Source: Pseudomonas migulae NBRC 103157 (GTDB lineage: Bacteria; Pseudomonadota; Gammaproteobacteria; Pseudomonadales; Pseudomonadaceae). From it: a DNA stretch of 64,000 nt. Position numbers and translations under genes: made by a program. The stretch's first letter is position 1. Each line of letters opens with the position of its first letter. The notes beneath the pieces are model-generated. The model saw only the letters and a program-made list of their open reading frames with translations, had not been told where the DNA came from and ran no database searches. The stretch is from the NCBI RefSeq assembly GCF_002091715.1, contig NZ_BDAG01000006.1:62001-126000 (forward strand), written 5' to 3'. Positions 37,298 to 46,811 of this stretch are shown here, piece after piece.

Positions 37298-38470
37298 CTA
37301 GATTTGCTTGGGAAAATGCCAAGACGACGACGTCATCTTGATGTAGCCCTGGGGGCCGGTTTGAAACGACTTGCCCTTGAGCGAGTCATCCTTGAGCGCG
37401 ACAGCGAAGTTCACGTAGCGATCACCCCACTGCCGATAGAAGCCGTCGACGTATTGGCGAACGGCCGCCAACTCGGAATCCTGCAAATCGCCTTCGATGG
37501 CGAAGGTGACACTGTCGTCGTGCCCGACCCGGTCGAACGCCAGTGAAAGGCGACGCAACCCTTGTTCGGCCAGGTCTGCCAGCAGGTTGTCATCCTGTAT
37601 TTGCACCGCCACTTCCCGGGCATAGGGGGCGGCCTTGAGCAAGACGTCGAGCAGTTGCGCCTGCATCGGCGGCGTGAGCAGATTGCGCTGGGCACTGAGC
37701 AGCAGTCGTGGCACCGCGGGGTCCTTGAGATCCAGCGAGTGCCAGGCCAGTTGCGGGTCGTGGTCAACCAACAGTTTCTCCAGCCGACGACGTTCCTGAT
37801 CGGTCACCAACACCTTGCCGGACACCCCGTTGCTGCGCATCAAGGCCTGCCGACTCCAACCGGCGTCTCGCTCGGAAGCGACAAACACGTAAACCATCTT
37901 GTCCCGCCCCTGCACCACAGCGACCTCGGCGCTGGCACCACCGACCAGGCTGCGAACATCGGTTTCGGGCGCCGACTCGGGAGCGGACCAGAGGCCTGTC
38001 AAGGCAACCAACAGCGCGAGGGCCAGTCCTGCGCCACCCCATTTGATGAGGGTTGGCTGCGGCCAGTGGCGAGCAGTCGTTTCGACCAGGGAAAGGGGCT
38101 GATTGCCGAGAAGCTCAGGGGCCCAACATTGGTCTTCACCACGCAAGGCAATCTGCAAGCCATCAATCTGCTCCAGACACTGGAATTCGCAGTGCCGGGT
38201 TTCTCCGTACTCGTTGAGCAAGCGCACCGTCACACCGTCCTGCCCGCCATCTGCCAGCAGTACCTCGAAATTGCAGCCGTCCGCGTCCAGTGGAATGAAA
38301 ATGGCATCCTCGGGAACGCTGACTGAATGAACTTCCCGGCCCAACAGATCGAGCGGCGCAACGATGAATAACGTTCGCGGCTCAACGAGCGGGAATTCGC
38401 ATCCCTGAAGCGGTCCGTTGAGGATCCGCAGAACACAGGGCTGTAGAGGGGGGACTGACAGGTCTGTCAC
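37298..38470 (-). CDS. sctD: T3SS inner-membrane ring protein SctD (PrgH-like)
   Basis: 390 residues. Cytoplasmic FHA-like N domain (about 1-130), one membrane helix near 140-160 (WGGAGLALALLVALTGLWSA), then a periplasmic part with ring-building modules (VLVTDQERRRLEKLL..., QDSELAAVRQYVDGFYRQWGD). PrgH-type architecture rather than the YscD type. The first gene of the prg/org block; 118 bases upstream separate it from iagB. Confidence 0.9.
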   Translation of the reverse strand: MTDLSVPPLQPCVLRILNGPLQGCEFPLVEPRTLFIVAPLDLLGREVHSVSVPEDAIFIPLDADGCNFEVLLADGGQDGVTVRLLNEYGETRHCEFQCLEQIDGLQIALRGEDQCWAPELLGNQPLSLVETTARHWPQPTLIKWGGAGLALALLVALTGLWSAPESAPETDVRSLVGGASAEVAVVQGRDKMVYVFVASERDAGWSRQALMRSNGVSGKVLVTDQERRRLEKLLVDHDPQLAWHSLDLKDPAVPRLLLSAQRNLLTPPMQAQLLDVLLKAAPYAREVAVQIQDDNLLADLAEQGLRRLSLAFDRVGHDDSVTFAIEGDLQDSELAAVRQYVDGFYRQWGDRYVNFAVALKDDSLKGKSFQTGPQGYIKMTSSSWHFPKQI

Positions 38471-38588
38471 CGATCACGCTCCAGGCAGTGGATGAAAACC
38501 CATGCTAGGAGCGTTGCCCGGGAAGTTCCTGATCGAATTCTGCCGATCAGACCCGACCAGCATCAGAATCCCCCCGAATGGACCAACG

Positions 38589-39077
38589 TTAACGCCGCGA
38601 GAATTTCTGGTGTTTATCCAACGGCTGCGCGAGCTCGGGGGGCGTCAAGGTTTGATAGCGTTGCCAGACCTTGTGTGCGTAACGCAGACGGGCCGCCTGC
38701 CGCCCCGGAGCGTTGCCGGCGTTGTAGGCCCCCACAGCCGTCCAGTTGTAGCCATAAAGTGATACAAAACCGGCCAGCACCGACGCCCCGACTTCGACCG
38801 ACAGACAAGGCTCATCCAACAGACGCTGCTCGGTAATGCCCTGTGCGCTGAGTCGGGGCAGATGACTGCTGTTGATCTGCATCAGCCCGATATCGCGGGT
38901 GCCATTCTTGTTGTAATTCATCGCGTGCGCCATCTGCCCGGACTCCACGTCGGCAATGGCCTGAAGCAGCACAGGCTCGATGGCATGTTGCTGCCCCGCC
39001 GAGACCCAACAATAGGCATGCGCCGGAACCGCCCCCAGAGACATCAGCATCAGAAGGCCGCCAGTGCCCCAGCTCAT
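38589..39077 (-). CDS. iagB: T3SS-associated lytic transglycosylase (IagB-like)
   Basis: 162 residues with a signal peptide (MSWGTGGLLMLMSLGAVPAHA). SLT fold: catalytic Glu in IADVESGQM, then NKNGTRDIGLMQINSSH, and YNAGNAPGR. Opens peptidoglycan for needle assembly. ATGA overlap with the HilA-like regulator, the same pairing as Salmonella hilA-iagB. Confidence 0.93.
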   Translation of the reverse strand: MSWGTGGLLMLMSLGAVPAHAYCWVSAGQQHAIEPVLLQAIADVESGQMAHAMNYNKNGTRDIGLMQINSSHLPRLSAQGITEQRLLDEPCLSVEVGASVLAGFVSLYGYNWTAVGAYNAGNAPGRQAARLRYAHKVWQRYQTLTPPELAQPLDKHQKFSRR

Positions 39078-40390
39078 GCCAACCTCCTGCCGCTGTCAAA
39101 CGACGCGGCTTGCCGGTTGCCTTGCATTGCGCGGTGCATCATCACGGCTTCCCGGGGATCACCGACAAGCGCGATACGTACCCGCAAAATCTGCGCCCGC
39201 ACGCAATTCGCGTCGTGGCGCAGACACTTGTCGATGCTCTGACTCGCCAGATCATTGCGCTGCCAATACCAGTGATGCCAGGCGTGAAAATAATGAACAT
39301 CCGCCTGATCGACGCTCGACAGGCAGCGCTGGAAAAGCACCTGCGCAGCCTCTTCGCAACCGCGAAGGCTGGTCAGCAGGGCGAGCCGCGCAATGGTTTG
39401 CGTACTTCCCGGGTCCAGCGGCAATGCCCTGGAAATCGCCGAATGCGCTTCATCCAGTGCATGCCCCTGCTCACACAACCCCAGCATCGCTTTTCCCAGC
39501 CAGACATCGGCCAGGCCACACCAGACAGGGGCATAACGATCATCCAGTTGCAGGCTGTATCGAAACTGCACCAGCGCATCGCGCAGGCTTTGCGGCGTGT
39601 GTCGCTCGACACAGCACAAACCGTTGAGATAGGCGACCAGGGCCGGATAGGAAGCGCAGCCCATTTCAGAAGGACGCAGTCCCGGAAGGCGCTGGGCAAC
39701 AAGACAGGTCAATTCTCCGAGCGCCTCCCCCAAGCCCCCACCAGCCATGCTTTGTCCATGAAGCAGCACATGATCGCGACTACGGATCAATTCGATCGAC
39801 CATTGCGACGGGTCATCCCGGAGCGTGCAACGACCACTGAGGTAAAAGTCAGGCTTCAAACGCTCGACCAAATAGCGCGTGTCGGTCAACTGACCATAAG
39901 CCGCCATCAAACCCGAGGGGACGACACTCAGCGCCTCACCGAATGCCATGGACAACTGGCGGGTCATTGCGTCCTGCAAATCCAGTGCGGCTGACTCATG
40001 CAGATTGCGAAAAGGCAAAACGGCCAGCGAGGGTGCTGCCGCCCTCGCCTGGCCCGGCGCGTCCAGCCCGACGACCGTACAGGTAAATCGATAGCCCTGA
40101 CCGTACACCGTGGCAATAAAATCCTTGTTCTCCTTGAGCAGCTTGCGCAAGGCGTAAATGCAGCGAGTCAACGATTCCTCGGTGGCATCGGCATCGGGCC
40201 ATACCGCGTCGAGCAAATGATCCTTGCTGATCACCGTGCCGGCCGAACCGAGCAACAGGCGCAGCACGTTCAGCTCTTTGGGGGGGACGTGAACTCCATG
40301 TCCGTCTCGCATCAGCGTTCCATCGCTTTGCAAAAGCCAACGGTCGAAAACGAACGACCGAATGGGCGGTTGATCAGTGTCACTGTCCAT
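39074..40390 (-). CDS. hilA: HilA-like transcriptional activator of the T3SS
   Basis: 438 residues. N-terminal OmpR/ToxR-type winged helix (about 12-108: LRLLLGSAGTVISKDHLLDAVWP, EESLTRCIYALRKLL, IATVYGQGYRF) without a receiver domain, then a long helical, TPR-like region. HilA of Salmonella has the same plan and is the main activator of prg/org and inv/spa promoters. Shorter than Salmonella HilA. No membrane segment. Located between the cargo slot and iagB. Confidence 0.85.
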   Translation of the reverse strand: MDSDTDQPPIRSFVFDRWLLQSDGTLMRDGHGVHVPPKELNVLRLLLGSAGTVISKDHLLDAVWPDADATEESLTRCIYALRKLLKENKDFIATVYGQGYRFTCTVVGLDAPGQARAAAPSLAVLPFRNLHESAALDLQDAMTRQLSMAFGEALSVVPSGLMAAYGQLTDTRYLVERLKPDFYLSGRCTLRDDPSQWSIELIRSRDHVLLHGQSMAGGGLGEALGELTCLVAQRLPGLRPSEMGCASYPALVAYLNGLCCVERHTPQSLRDALVQFRYSLQLDDRYAPVWCGLADVWLGKAMLGLCEQGHALDEAHSAISRALPLDPGSTQTIARLALLTSLRGCEEAAQVLFQRCLSSVDQADVHYFHAWHHWYWQRNDLASQSIDKCLRHDANCVRAQILRVRIALVGDPREAVMMHRAMQGNRQAASFDSGRRLA

Positions 40391-40691
40391 ATTCTGAAAA
40401 TTTCTCTATAGAAAGGTACTGAAGCGCGATTAAGCCTTTGGTTGAAAAAGCTCAAAGATGACAAGCAGCGGGACTATAGGAAGTTGAGCAAGGCTATTCC
40501 GTCAGAGATTTACCATAAACACCTGAAGAAATCACAACAGGAGTCGTAGGAATACTCCTCGGTTAGTATTTTTTGCAGCAGTGCTTTCTGGACATCTTGC
40601 ATTTAACGATTTTAAACATATAGAAGAAAAACAAGCATCCACCCCATCAACATGTCAAGACCATGCGGCCTTGACATGCAGTTATTTCTAT
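40391..40691. other. 301-base AT-rich gap upstream of hilA-like gene
   Basis: Presumably holds the hilA promoter. Markedly AT-rich. Next to the stop of the candidate effector is a perfect inverted repeat CATGTCAAG-N10-CTTGACATG (40651-40678) without a T run. No gene seen. Confidence 0.5.
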
Positions 40692-42053
40692 CTACCGACT
40701 GTATAGTTCTACATTCAATTGGACTAATGCATTGGACCCAACGCGGGTCGACTTAAGATCATCGTACGAGTCCTTACTACGATACTCCAACATCTCATCC
40801 CCGTTATATACACCTATGGAAGCAAGCATAATTTCGTGATAGGAGTGGTGATCTTTTGGCGCTATCAAGTTAGCCAGCATAACCAACCTCGCCTCTTTTA
40901 ACGACGGGAGATCCCGCGCACTCGAATTAGACAATTGAAGCATCTCACTACACATTGCATAGTGATTCAGGTATCGCAAAGTATGTCCACTAGGCCCAGA
41001 AGTAACAGGTTTATTATTTACGACAGCTTCAAAAACCCACTTATTAACATTTGGGTCATTTTTATCTGAAACCCTGACAACATTTGATCTGGCACCGGTT
41101 GTGTGTTGGCGAAATTCAGAACCTAAAGGGTTGCTATCTCTGGAGTTATTTTCATCTGCGACGAATTCCGACGTACTCCAACTGATTCTCAAAGCCTCCT
41201 TCAAAAGCTTTTTTCTGTCTGATTCGCTGGCACCCTGAATAATATCCATAATCCCAACACGTAGATCGATAGGTGAAATACCTAACTCGCCATACAGATA
41301 ATCTTCTAAATTGACTTCCCTCTTCAGGAGATCACTCCACCTATCTGAAATCAAATTTCGCATTTGCTCGGTAAACTGGATGGGATTTTTTACCTCAAAA
41401 ATCTCCATATCGAAAGAATGATCATTCCAAGGGTATATCGGATTATCAGGAGAGCGCACATGATTAAACATACACTGCCTGCGCTCCCTATCGTTTACAT
41501 TATACTCCTTACCTTCAGCCTTTATTAAAGTTGCGAGAACATGAGCATCCAAGGAGTCGACGTCATTCATCAGCTCTTTTGCACCGCCAATAAATCCACT
41601 TTCATTTTTTATTTTCTGTTGTTGCTCAGGAGAAAAATCCTTAAACAGCATTGGACTCCCGGTAACTTCCCGAATTTTTTTAGCCATGCTCACCAGTTCT
41701 TTATTGCAGCTCAAGCTTTCCCCGAGTCTCGCCTCAAATTTTTTATTTTGGCATGCCACTTCTTTGTAGGGGCTTTGATCAAACAGGTTAAGTTTTTTTT
41801 CTTGTTCCAAAACTTTGATTTCCACATGAGACCTTGTTGGCAAAATCGTGGAATTTGAACGTTCCCTTGGCACTCCAGCCTCATTGGAAATCGAGCCTTG
41901 ATGACTGCTCAAAAATTGAATGATCTTTCCTGCCAATGCATGATCCGCCCCTGTTATGGCGGTGCATTTATGAAAAGGGCTCGACTCAACCCTCGAAGGT
42001 AAATCATTAAAACTGCTCACCCGAGAAATTGTAATGCTTTGAGTTTTCAACAT
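40692..42053 (-). CDS. candidate T3SS effector in the sptP position
   Basis: 453 residues from ATG 42053, nine bases after AAGGA; the ATG at 42059 is too close to that site. N terminus Ser/Thr-rich (MLKTQSITISRVSSFNDLPS), typical of secreted substrates. No domain recognised. The C-terminal third has conserved-looking blocks that could be an active site: SGPSGHTLRYLNHY and LIAPKDHHSYHEIML. Strikingly AT-rich relative to the rest of the island, with many Asn/Lys/Ile codons. It directly follows a CesT-like chaperone, matching sicP-sptP order in SPI-1, but it does not resemble SptP. Confidence 0.65.
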   Translation of the reverse strand: MLKTQSITISRVSSFNDLPSRVESSPFHKCTAITGADHALAGKIIQFLSSHQGSISNEAGVPRERSNSTILPTRSHVEIKVLEQEKKLNLFDQSPYKEVACQNKKFEARLGESLSCNKELVSMAKKIREVTGSPMLFKDFSPEQQQKIKNESGFIGGAKELMNDVDSLDAHVLATLIKAEGKEYNVNDRERRQCMFNHVRSPDNPIYPWNDHSFDMEIFEVKNPIQFTEQMRNLISDRWSDLLKREVNLEDYLYGELGISPIDLRVGIMDIIQGASESDRKKLLKEALRISWSTSEFVADENNSRDSNPLGSEFRQHTTGARSNVVRVSDKNDPNVNKWVFEAVVNNKPVTSGPSGHTLRYLNHYAMCSEMLQLSNSSARDLPSLKEARLVMLANLIAPKDHHSYHEIMLASIGVYNGDEMLEYRSKDSYDDLKSTRVGSNALVQLNVELYSR

Positions 42054-42070
42054 ACCCATAGATCCTTTTA

Positions 42071-42481
42071 TTAACTACCCGACAACTCTATAAATTTGAT
42101 CAATTCCTTATAGCCACTCAGCAATGCATCCACTGACTTACCCAAAAACTCATCATCAATAACATCCCTCCCTACGAAATTGAAATAAACAAGTCCAACA
42201 CCTTCAAAAAACACAACACTCCCATTCAAATTTATCTCTGAGAACCCCAGCGACTCATTGATATCCAGAAGTTCATGCTCAGTTAAAGAGCAAGCCCCAT
42301 CCAACAAAAAAAATAGTGTTACTTTCTGTGCACACGGCTCTAGTTTAAAGTAAAAAAGATCACCGCCGGCCAAACGAAACCCAACAACACTCAAATCCTC
42401 AAAATATCCAACCCCAACATAATAATCACTCACGAACTTGTCCAAAAATTTGCCAACCTGGAACTCTGCACCCATCTTCAT
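42071..42481 (-). CDS. small acidic T3SS chaperone (CesT/SicP class)
   Basis: 136 residues, acidic and rich in Phe/Leu/Val. The alternating beta pattern (DLFYFKLEPCAQKVTLFFLLDG, GSVVFFEGVGLVYFNF) and size fit class I effector chaperones. It is 17 bases upstream of the candidate effector, so that protein is its likely client. AT-rich, like the effector. Confidence 0.65.
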   Translation of the reverse strand: MKMGAEFQVGKFLDKFVSDYYVGVGYFEDLSVVGFRLAGGDLFYFKLEPCAQKVTLFFLLDGACSLTEHELLDINESLGFSEINLNGSVVFFEGVGLVYFNFVGRDVIDDEFLGKSVDALLSGYKELIKFIELSGS

Positions 42482-42522
42482 AAATAATCTACCAACACGT
42501 TAGTGCACTCCCGAGCGATCAA

Positions 42523-42777
42523 TCAAAATTCAATCCTGCTGCGCGCAATCAACAAACAAATATCCTGCACCGTCCTCCACGCCGCCACGCCTTCGCTAGG
42601 CAGTTCGATTTCATACACTTCGTTAATCAACAGGACTATCTCTATTACACTCATCGAATCAACATACAAATCCTCCACTAACCGTGAACTGATTTCGATG
42701 TCGCAGCAATCCAGCGAGAGACAGTCCGACAGTAACTTTATCACCTGATGTTCAACTTCAACACCATCAGCCTGCAT
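42523..42777 (-). CDS. iacP: acyl carrier protein of the T3SS (IacP-like)
   Basis: 84 residues from ATG 42777, eight bases after AAGGGGG; a start ten codons upstream lacks a site. Four-helix ACP with phosphopantetheine serine 41 in DLYVDSMSVIEIVLLI (DSM where most ACPs have DSL). Located after sipD, as iacP is in SPI-1. Confidence 0.9.
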   Translation of the reverse strand: MQADGVEVEHQVIKLLSDCLSLDCCDIEISSRLVEDLYVDSMSVIEIVLLINEVYEIELPSEGVAAWRTVQDICLLIARSRIEF

Positions 42778-42889
42778 ACTTATCACCCCCTTCAATCCAA
42801 CTCGCACTCAAACAGCCGAAACTTCGAATCAAAAGAACCAAAGTTACGACTGACTGTTACGCTAAAAAAATACTGGTTTTACACCCCCA

Positions 42890-43975
42890 TCAAAAATTCA
42901 ACATCGCTTTAAGCATGTCCGCATACTGACTAAGGTGCGCAGACAATGTCTTGTTGAAGTTGTCATGATAAGAATTGGCGTTGGAGTATTTCTGCGTGAA
43001 GGATTGCAGCATGTTTTTCATGCGTTCTTCCTGGGCATTGAAGCCGGTTTGCCAGGCCTGGAATCCGGCGGTATCCCAGGTGACCCAACCTCCGCTGGAT
43101 GGCAGCCCGTCCTTCATGATTTTCAGCGGCCCAAGGTCCATGACCACGCTGTACGAACCGTCATTGTTCCTGTGGAGGCAGGAGTCCGGCAGGCCTAACG
43201 CCTTAAGCCATTTTTCTGCTTCCGCCTTTGTAGCTTTGCCCATGCCTGGGGCTGGAAACAATACTGCTGCCGCATTCGGAGGTGAGTACTTGTTGATCAG
43301 CGCTTGCAAAGCGAGCCTTATCGCGCCCGCGTTTAATTTGACTTCTTTACCTTCATTCGCGCCTTCAATCCACTCTTTCATCTTTGCGGTAATTTCTTTG
43401 TTGAAATCAGCAAAAAAGTCCGAGTAAGCCGCAATGATATGTTCATAGCCGGCCAGATAGCCGTTCTTGATCAGGTTGATCAATTCGAGCAGTTTGTCGA
43501 AGAAGTCATTCGATGATTTGACGCCGACGTCGAATTCATCAACGAAATCGGGCGGTATGTGCATCTCTTTGAGGCTGCACAACATACGGCCTTGCTCGTC
43601 ATAAAGCCGCTGACGCTGTTCCATGGGCAGTGTTTCCATGGAATGAGTCATCACCGCACTGCATTGCTTGAACTTCTGAGCCCACAACTGTGAGCGGTTG
43701 CGCTTGGCTTCGAGCTGTTCGACAAACTCTGCAATCAAATTTTGCGCCGAACTATCAACGATCAAGCCTTCTGCCAGCCTGGAGGACGCGGGCTGACATT
43801 TGAGCATGAGTGCGCAGTTGCGATTCAACGCACTTATCGATCGGTCGAGCAACTGCGCCAAGGCCGATACGGCATGCACATCAAGTGGTATTTCAGCAGG
43901 CACCGATGCATCAGTGTCCACGTTAAAATCTGCCGCTGGTTTAACCATCGACGGCGACGATTGGGTAATGATCAT
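42890..43975 (-). CDS. sipD: T3SS needle-tip protein SctA (SipD/IpaD-like)
   Basis: 361 residues. C-terminal half carries the IpaD/SipD family signature (LSSGGWVTWDTAGFQAW-type block: LPSSGGWVTWDTAGFQAWQ; ERMKNMLQSFTQKYSNANSYHDNFNKTLS). The central region is predicted helical. Caps the needle and controls translocon insertion. Last of the sipBCD group; 13 bases from sipC. Confidence 0.93.
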   Translation of the reverse strand: MIITQSSPSMVKPAADFNVDTDASVPAEIPLDVHAVSALAQLLDRSISALNRNCALMLKCQPASSRLAEGLIVDSSAQNLIAEFVEQLEAKRNRSQLWAQKFKQCSAVMTHSMETLPMEQRQRLYDEQGRMLCSLKEMHIPPDFVDEFDVGVKSSNDFFDKLLELINLIKNGYLAGYEHIIAAYSDFFADFNKEITAKMKEWIEGANEGKEVKLNAGAIRLALQALINKYSPPNAAAVLFPAPGMGKATKAEAEKWLKALGLPDSCLHRNNDGSYSVVMDLGPLKIMKDGLPSSGGWVTWDTAGFQAWQTGFNAQEERMKNMLQSFTQKYSNANSYHDNFNKTLSAHLSQYADMLKAMLNF

Positions 43976-43988
43976 GCTGTTCCCCTAC

Positions 43989-45047
43989 TCAAACCATCTT
44001 GCCAATGACTTCAATCCGCGATTGAAAGACCTGCATCACGATATCCATGAGTTTTTGCAAGAGCGCCGCATCCGCCGAGTCTTTCTGCCCAATTTCATCG
44101 CTCAAGCTCTTCTGCGTATTTTGCGCACTCTGTTGCAATACCTCTTTCTCCCGCGCCGCATGCTCGGTGATGCGAACCATACTGGAGACCATCTGGCTCA
44201 TGCTCACCGACATCGCGTTGAGCGCACGACCGATTTCAAGTTTTTTCTCAATGCCTTTGCTGGCCATCTGGCTGTGCCAGTCCGACATGCGGCCAACCTT
44301 TTTTGCCTTGAGAATTTCAACGTCGAACAATGCCTGCTCCTTGGCCGTCAGGGTTGAGCCCTGAGGTTTGAAATCCACTGATTTCGTCCGGCCGAAATCA
44401 TCGAACACCGTTATCTTGTAGGTAGTTTCCGGGGTCCAGTCATCGCGGCTGCGATCACGTTTAAGGTCCCGTTGGATGTTGCCGGCGTCCAGAGAGTTGC
44501 GCTTGTGCACGTCGATATCTGCATGTTTGAGCCTTTGCCCTTGAAAGGTCTTGACCATGGCGAACCCGGCGATTGCGCCGGAGACCACCGCGGTCGTAAT
44601 GGCGCTGTACATGGCCGCCTTGCCGGACTCCATGATGGCAGCGCCCTGGGACTTGGCGGCATCAGCAGCCATCACACTGAAATGCCCACGCAGTTGAGCA
44701 TTGGCGACTCGCGCGACGTTCAACGCGATGATCGCCGCGACCAGTACGTTGGCGTGTTTTTCCCAGGCACCCGGGTCGAAGATCAGCTCTTTATGCACTT
44801 CATCGCTGACCGTCAGCGTGGCGGCCGTGAAGTCTTGCCAGTCGGCTTCGGTAGGCCGATAGGCGTTGATGGCACTGTCGAGCTCTGCTGCCGACGGGCC
44901 TGTGACAGCACTGTTTTTCAGAACCTGGTCGTTTCCGGTCGTGCCCTTGAATGCTGATTTTTCGGATGGGGCAAGCGAATGCCCGGCCGCGGCTGTCGCT
45001 TGCGTATGGATGAACGAACGGAAAGACAAAACACCGCTTGTGATCAT
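43989..45047 (-). CDS. sipC: T3SS translocon subunit SctB (SipC/IpaC-like)
   Basis: 352 residues with a central hydrophobic helix (AITTAVVSGAIAGFAMVKTF) flanked by soluble N and C parts; the C-terminal coiled region (MSVSMSQMVSSMVRITEHAAREKEVLQQ) resembles IpaC-family tails. Forms the host-membrane pore with SipB. Starts 24 bases after sipB. Confidence 0.87.
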   Translation of the reverse strand: MITSGVLSFRSFIHTQATAAAGHSLAPSEKSAFKGTTGNDQVLKNSAVTGPSAAELDSAINAYRPTEADWQDFTAATLTVSDEVHKELIFDPGAWEKHANVLVAAIIALNVARVANAQLRGHFSVMAADAAKSQGAAIMESGKAAMYSAITTAVVSGAIAGFAMVKTFQGQRLKHADIDVHKRNSLDAGNIQRDLKRDRSRDDWTPETTYKITVFDDFGRTKSVDFKPQGSTLTAKEQALFDVEILKAKKVGRMSDWHSQMASKGIEKKLEIGRALNAMSVSMSQMVSSMVRITEHAAREKEVLQQSAQNTQKSLSDEIGQKDSADAALLQKLMDIVMQVFQSRIEVIGKMV

Positions 45048-45071
45048 GAGAAATCCCTTTTACGAGTGAAT

Positions 45072-46811
45072 TCAGACGTGTCGAACCATCTGCAGGCTGA
45101 CGGAATGACTGCGTTGCATATCGGTAAAAACATGTTCGATCTGCCGGGCCCGGTCTTGCATCGCCTTGCCGTAGTCTTCGACCAGTCGAGTGAGGTAGGA
45201 GGTGATTTCTTCGCTGATTGCCATGCGCACTTTCACGTCCGCCAGGTGTTCGGCCGCCTGGGCCTGATGCACGCCGCTTCGGACTCCAAGCACACCTTGC
45301 GCCGTCACACCGCCGAACTCGGCGAGGGCTTGAGCGATTTCGAGATTGGCGGTGTAACGGGCCAGGGACACGGGATCAGCGCCGTTGGTAATGAGGCTGC
45401 GCAACTGAGTCAGCATCCGGGTCAGCGTGTTGCCGACCGAGGAAGCCATCTGTTTCATGGCCTGCACCGCTGCAGGTGCAGCCTGCGACACCACGGTGGC
45501 CAGTTTCGATGCGACGGCGCCGATCATCGGCCCAATCACCTGAGCCCCGACGATGGCCGCCAATGCAATGGCCGCAATAGTGACGGCGATGCCCGCGATC
45601 ATGCCGGCGATTTGCGCGATTTCCTTCGCCGTTTCGGGATCGACACCCACCGCTATCAGCACCTTGGTGTAGAGATCGGTAAAGAAACTGATGACTTCCT
45701 GCAAGACTTTCATCAGCGGTTCCATGATCTTGGCCATGAGCTTGTCGCCCGCGAACGTCAGTGCCATGCCAACTCCCCCCATCACAATCAGGAATGGATT
45801 GAGGGTAAAAATGCCAGCCAGGATGCTTCCCAAGGACAACAGGGCACCAACGATCTTGCCGATGCAGCCCATCGTCCTCTGCAACTCTTCGGCCTTGCGC
45901 ACCTCTTCCAGATACTTTTCAGACTCGGCCTGCATTTTTTCCTGCAGCTTGGCCTGCAGCTCCAGAAACAGCTCCTGATTGAGCTCTTCCTTGTTCTGCG
46001 CCGCCTCGCCCAGCAACTCGATGATCTTCAAGCGGTTCAGCAGGGCCAGTGCACTGCTGCTCAGCGCTTTTTCATCCGATTGTTTAACCTGAGGTCCGCC
46101 GACACCTGCCTCGAGGACTTTTCCGGTCACGACCGCCAGGGCCTTAGCGGCAACATTGGCGACTTCGATCAGTTTCAGATGGGCATCGGTGGCTTTTTGA
46201 AAGGTCTGGGTATGGACCGCCAACTCGCCTTTAAGCTGGTCACGACGCGCCAATTCACTCGCATATTCGGGTGATTCGGGGTCCAGCTTCGCCAGACGCG
46301 CCTCGCTTTCGTCCAGCAAGCCCTGGAAATGCTGGACTCTCTCGCGCAGCTTCTCCAGATTTTGCTGGCTACCGCCAACAGCCCCCTCAGCGTCCTCCAG
46401 TGCAGCGACGGCCTCAGCGTATTCAGCCGAGAGTTTTTCATGCCCCTGCTGCTTGGCTCCGGCCATGCTTTGCAACATCGCCAAGCGGTTTTTCAACTTG
46501 TTGACATCCACCTCGCCGATCAGCTCGCTGATCATCGCCATCAACAGCGTGAACAGATCACCTTCCGGCTCCTTGCCGTTGTTGCGTGCCAGTGGCTGAT
46601 GCAATTGCGGCCGTCCCGGGGTGGCCGCCGATTTACCGTGTTCAGCGCCGTAATTCACCGACATCAGACCGGCCAGCGCTTCCTGGCCAGCCTTCTGAAA
46701 ATCCACCGTTCTGGCCGCTTGGCTTGCAGATTTTCCGTAGATTTCAAAGGCCTCGGAACGGCTGATCCCACCCGAACGAGTCGGGTTGAATGTACTTCTG
46801 ATTTCACTCAT
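45072..46811 (-). CDS. sipB: T3SS translocon subunit SctE (SipB/IpaB-like)
   Basis: 579 residues. N-terminal half is a long coiled coil (about 100-260), followed by two hydrophobic segments (IVGALLSLGSILAGIFTLNPFLIVMGGVGMAL; IAGMIAGIAVTIAAIALAAIVGA), the SipB/IpaB hallmark. Pore former, kept soluble by the SicA chaperone encoded just upstream (ATGA overlap). Confidence 0.93.
   Translation of the reverse strand: MSEIRSTFNPTRSGGISRSEAFEIYGKSASQAARTVDFQKAGQEALAGLMSVNYGAEHGKSAATPGRPQLHQPLARNNGKEPEGDLFTLLMAMISELIGEVDVNKLKNRLAMLQSMAGAKQQGHEKLSAEYAEAVAALEDAEGAVGGSQQNLEKLRERVQHFQGLLDESEARLAKLDPESPEYASELARRDQLKGELAVHTQTFQKATDAHLKLIEVANVAAKALAVVTGKVLEAGVGGPQVKQSDEKALSSSALALLNRLKIIELLGEAAQNKEELNQELFLELQAKLQEKMQAESEKYLEEVRKAEELQRTMGCIGKIVGALLSLGSILAGIFTLNPFLIVMGGVGMALTFAGDKLMAKIMEPLMKVLQEVISFFTDLYTKVLIAVGVDPETAKEIAQIAGMIAGIAVTIAAIALAAIVGAQVIGPMIGAVASKLATVVSQAAPAAVQAMKQMASSVGNTLTRMLTQLRSLITNGADPVSLARYTANLEIAQALAEFGGVTAQGVLGVRSGVHQAQAAEHLADVKVRMAISEEITSYLTRLVEDYGKAMQDRARQIEHVFTDMQRSHSVSLQMVRHV

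Noticed and set aside
40651..40678. perfect hairpin after the candidate effector as rho-independent terminator
   Set aside because: No T run on either side; kept only as an inverted repeat in the intergenic entry.
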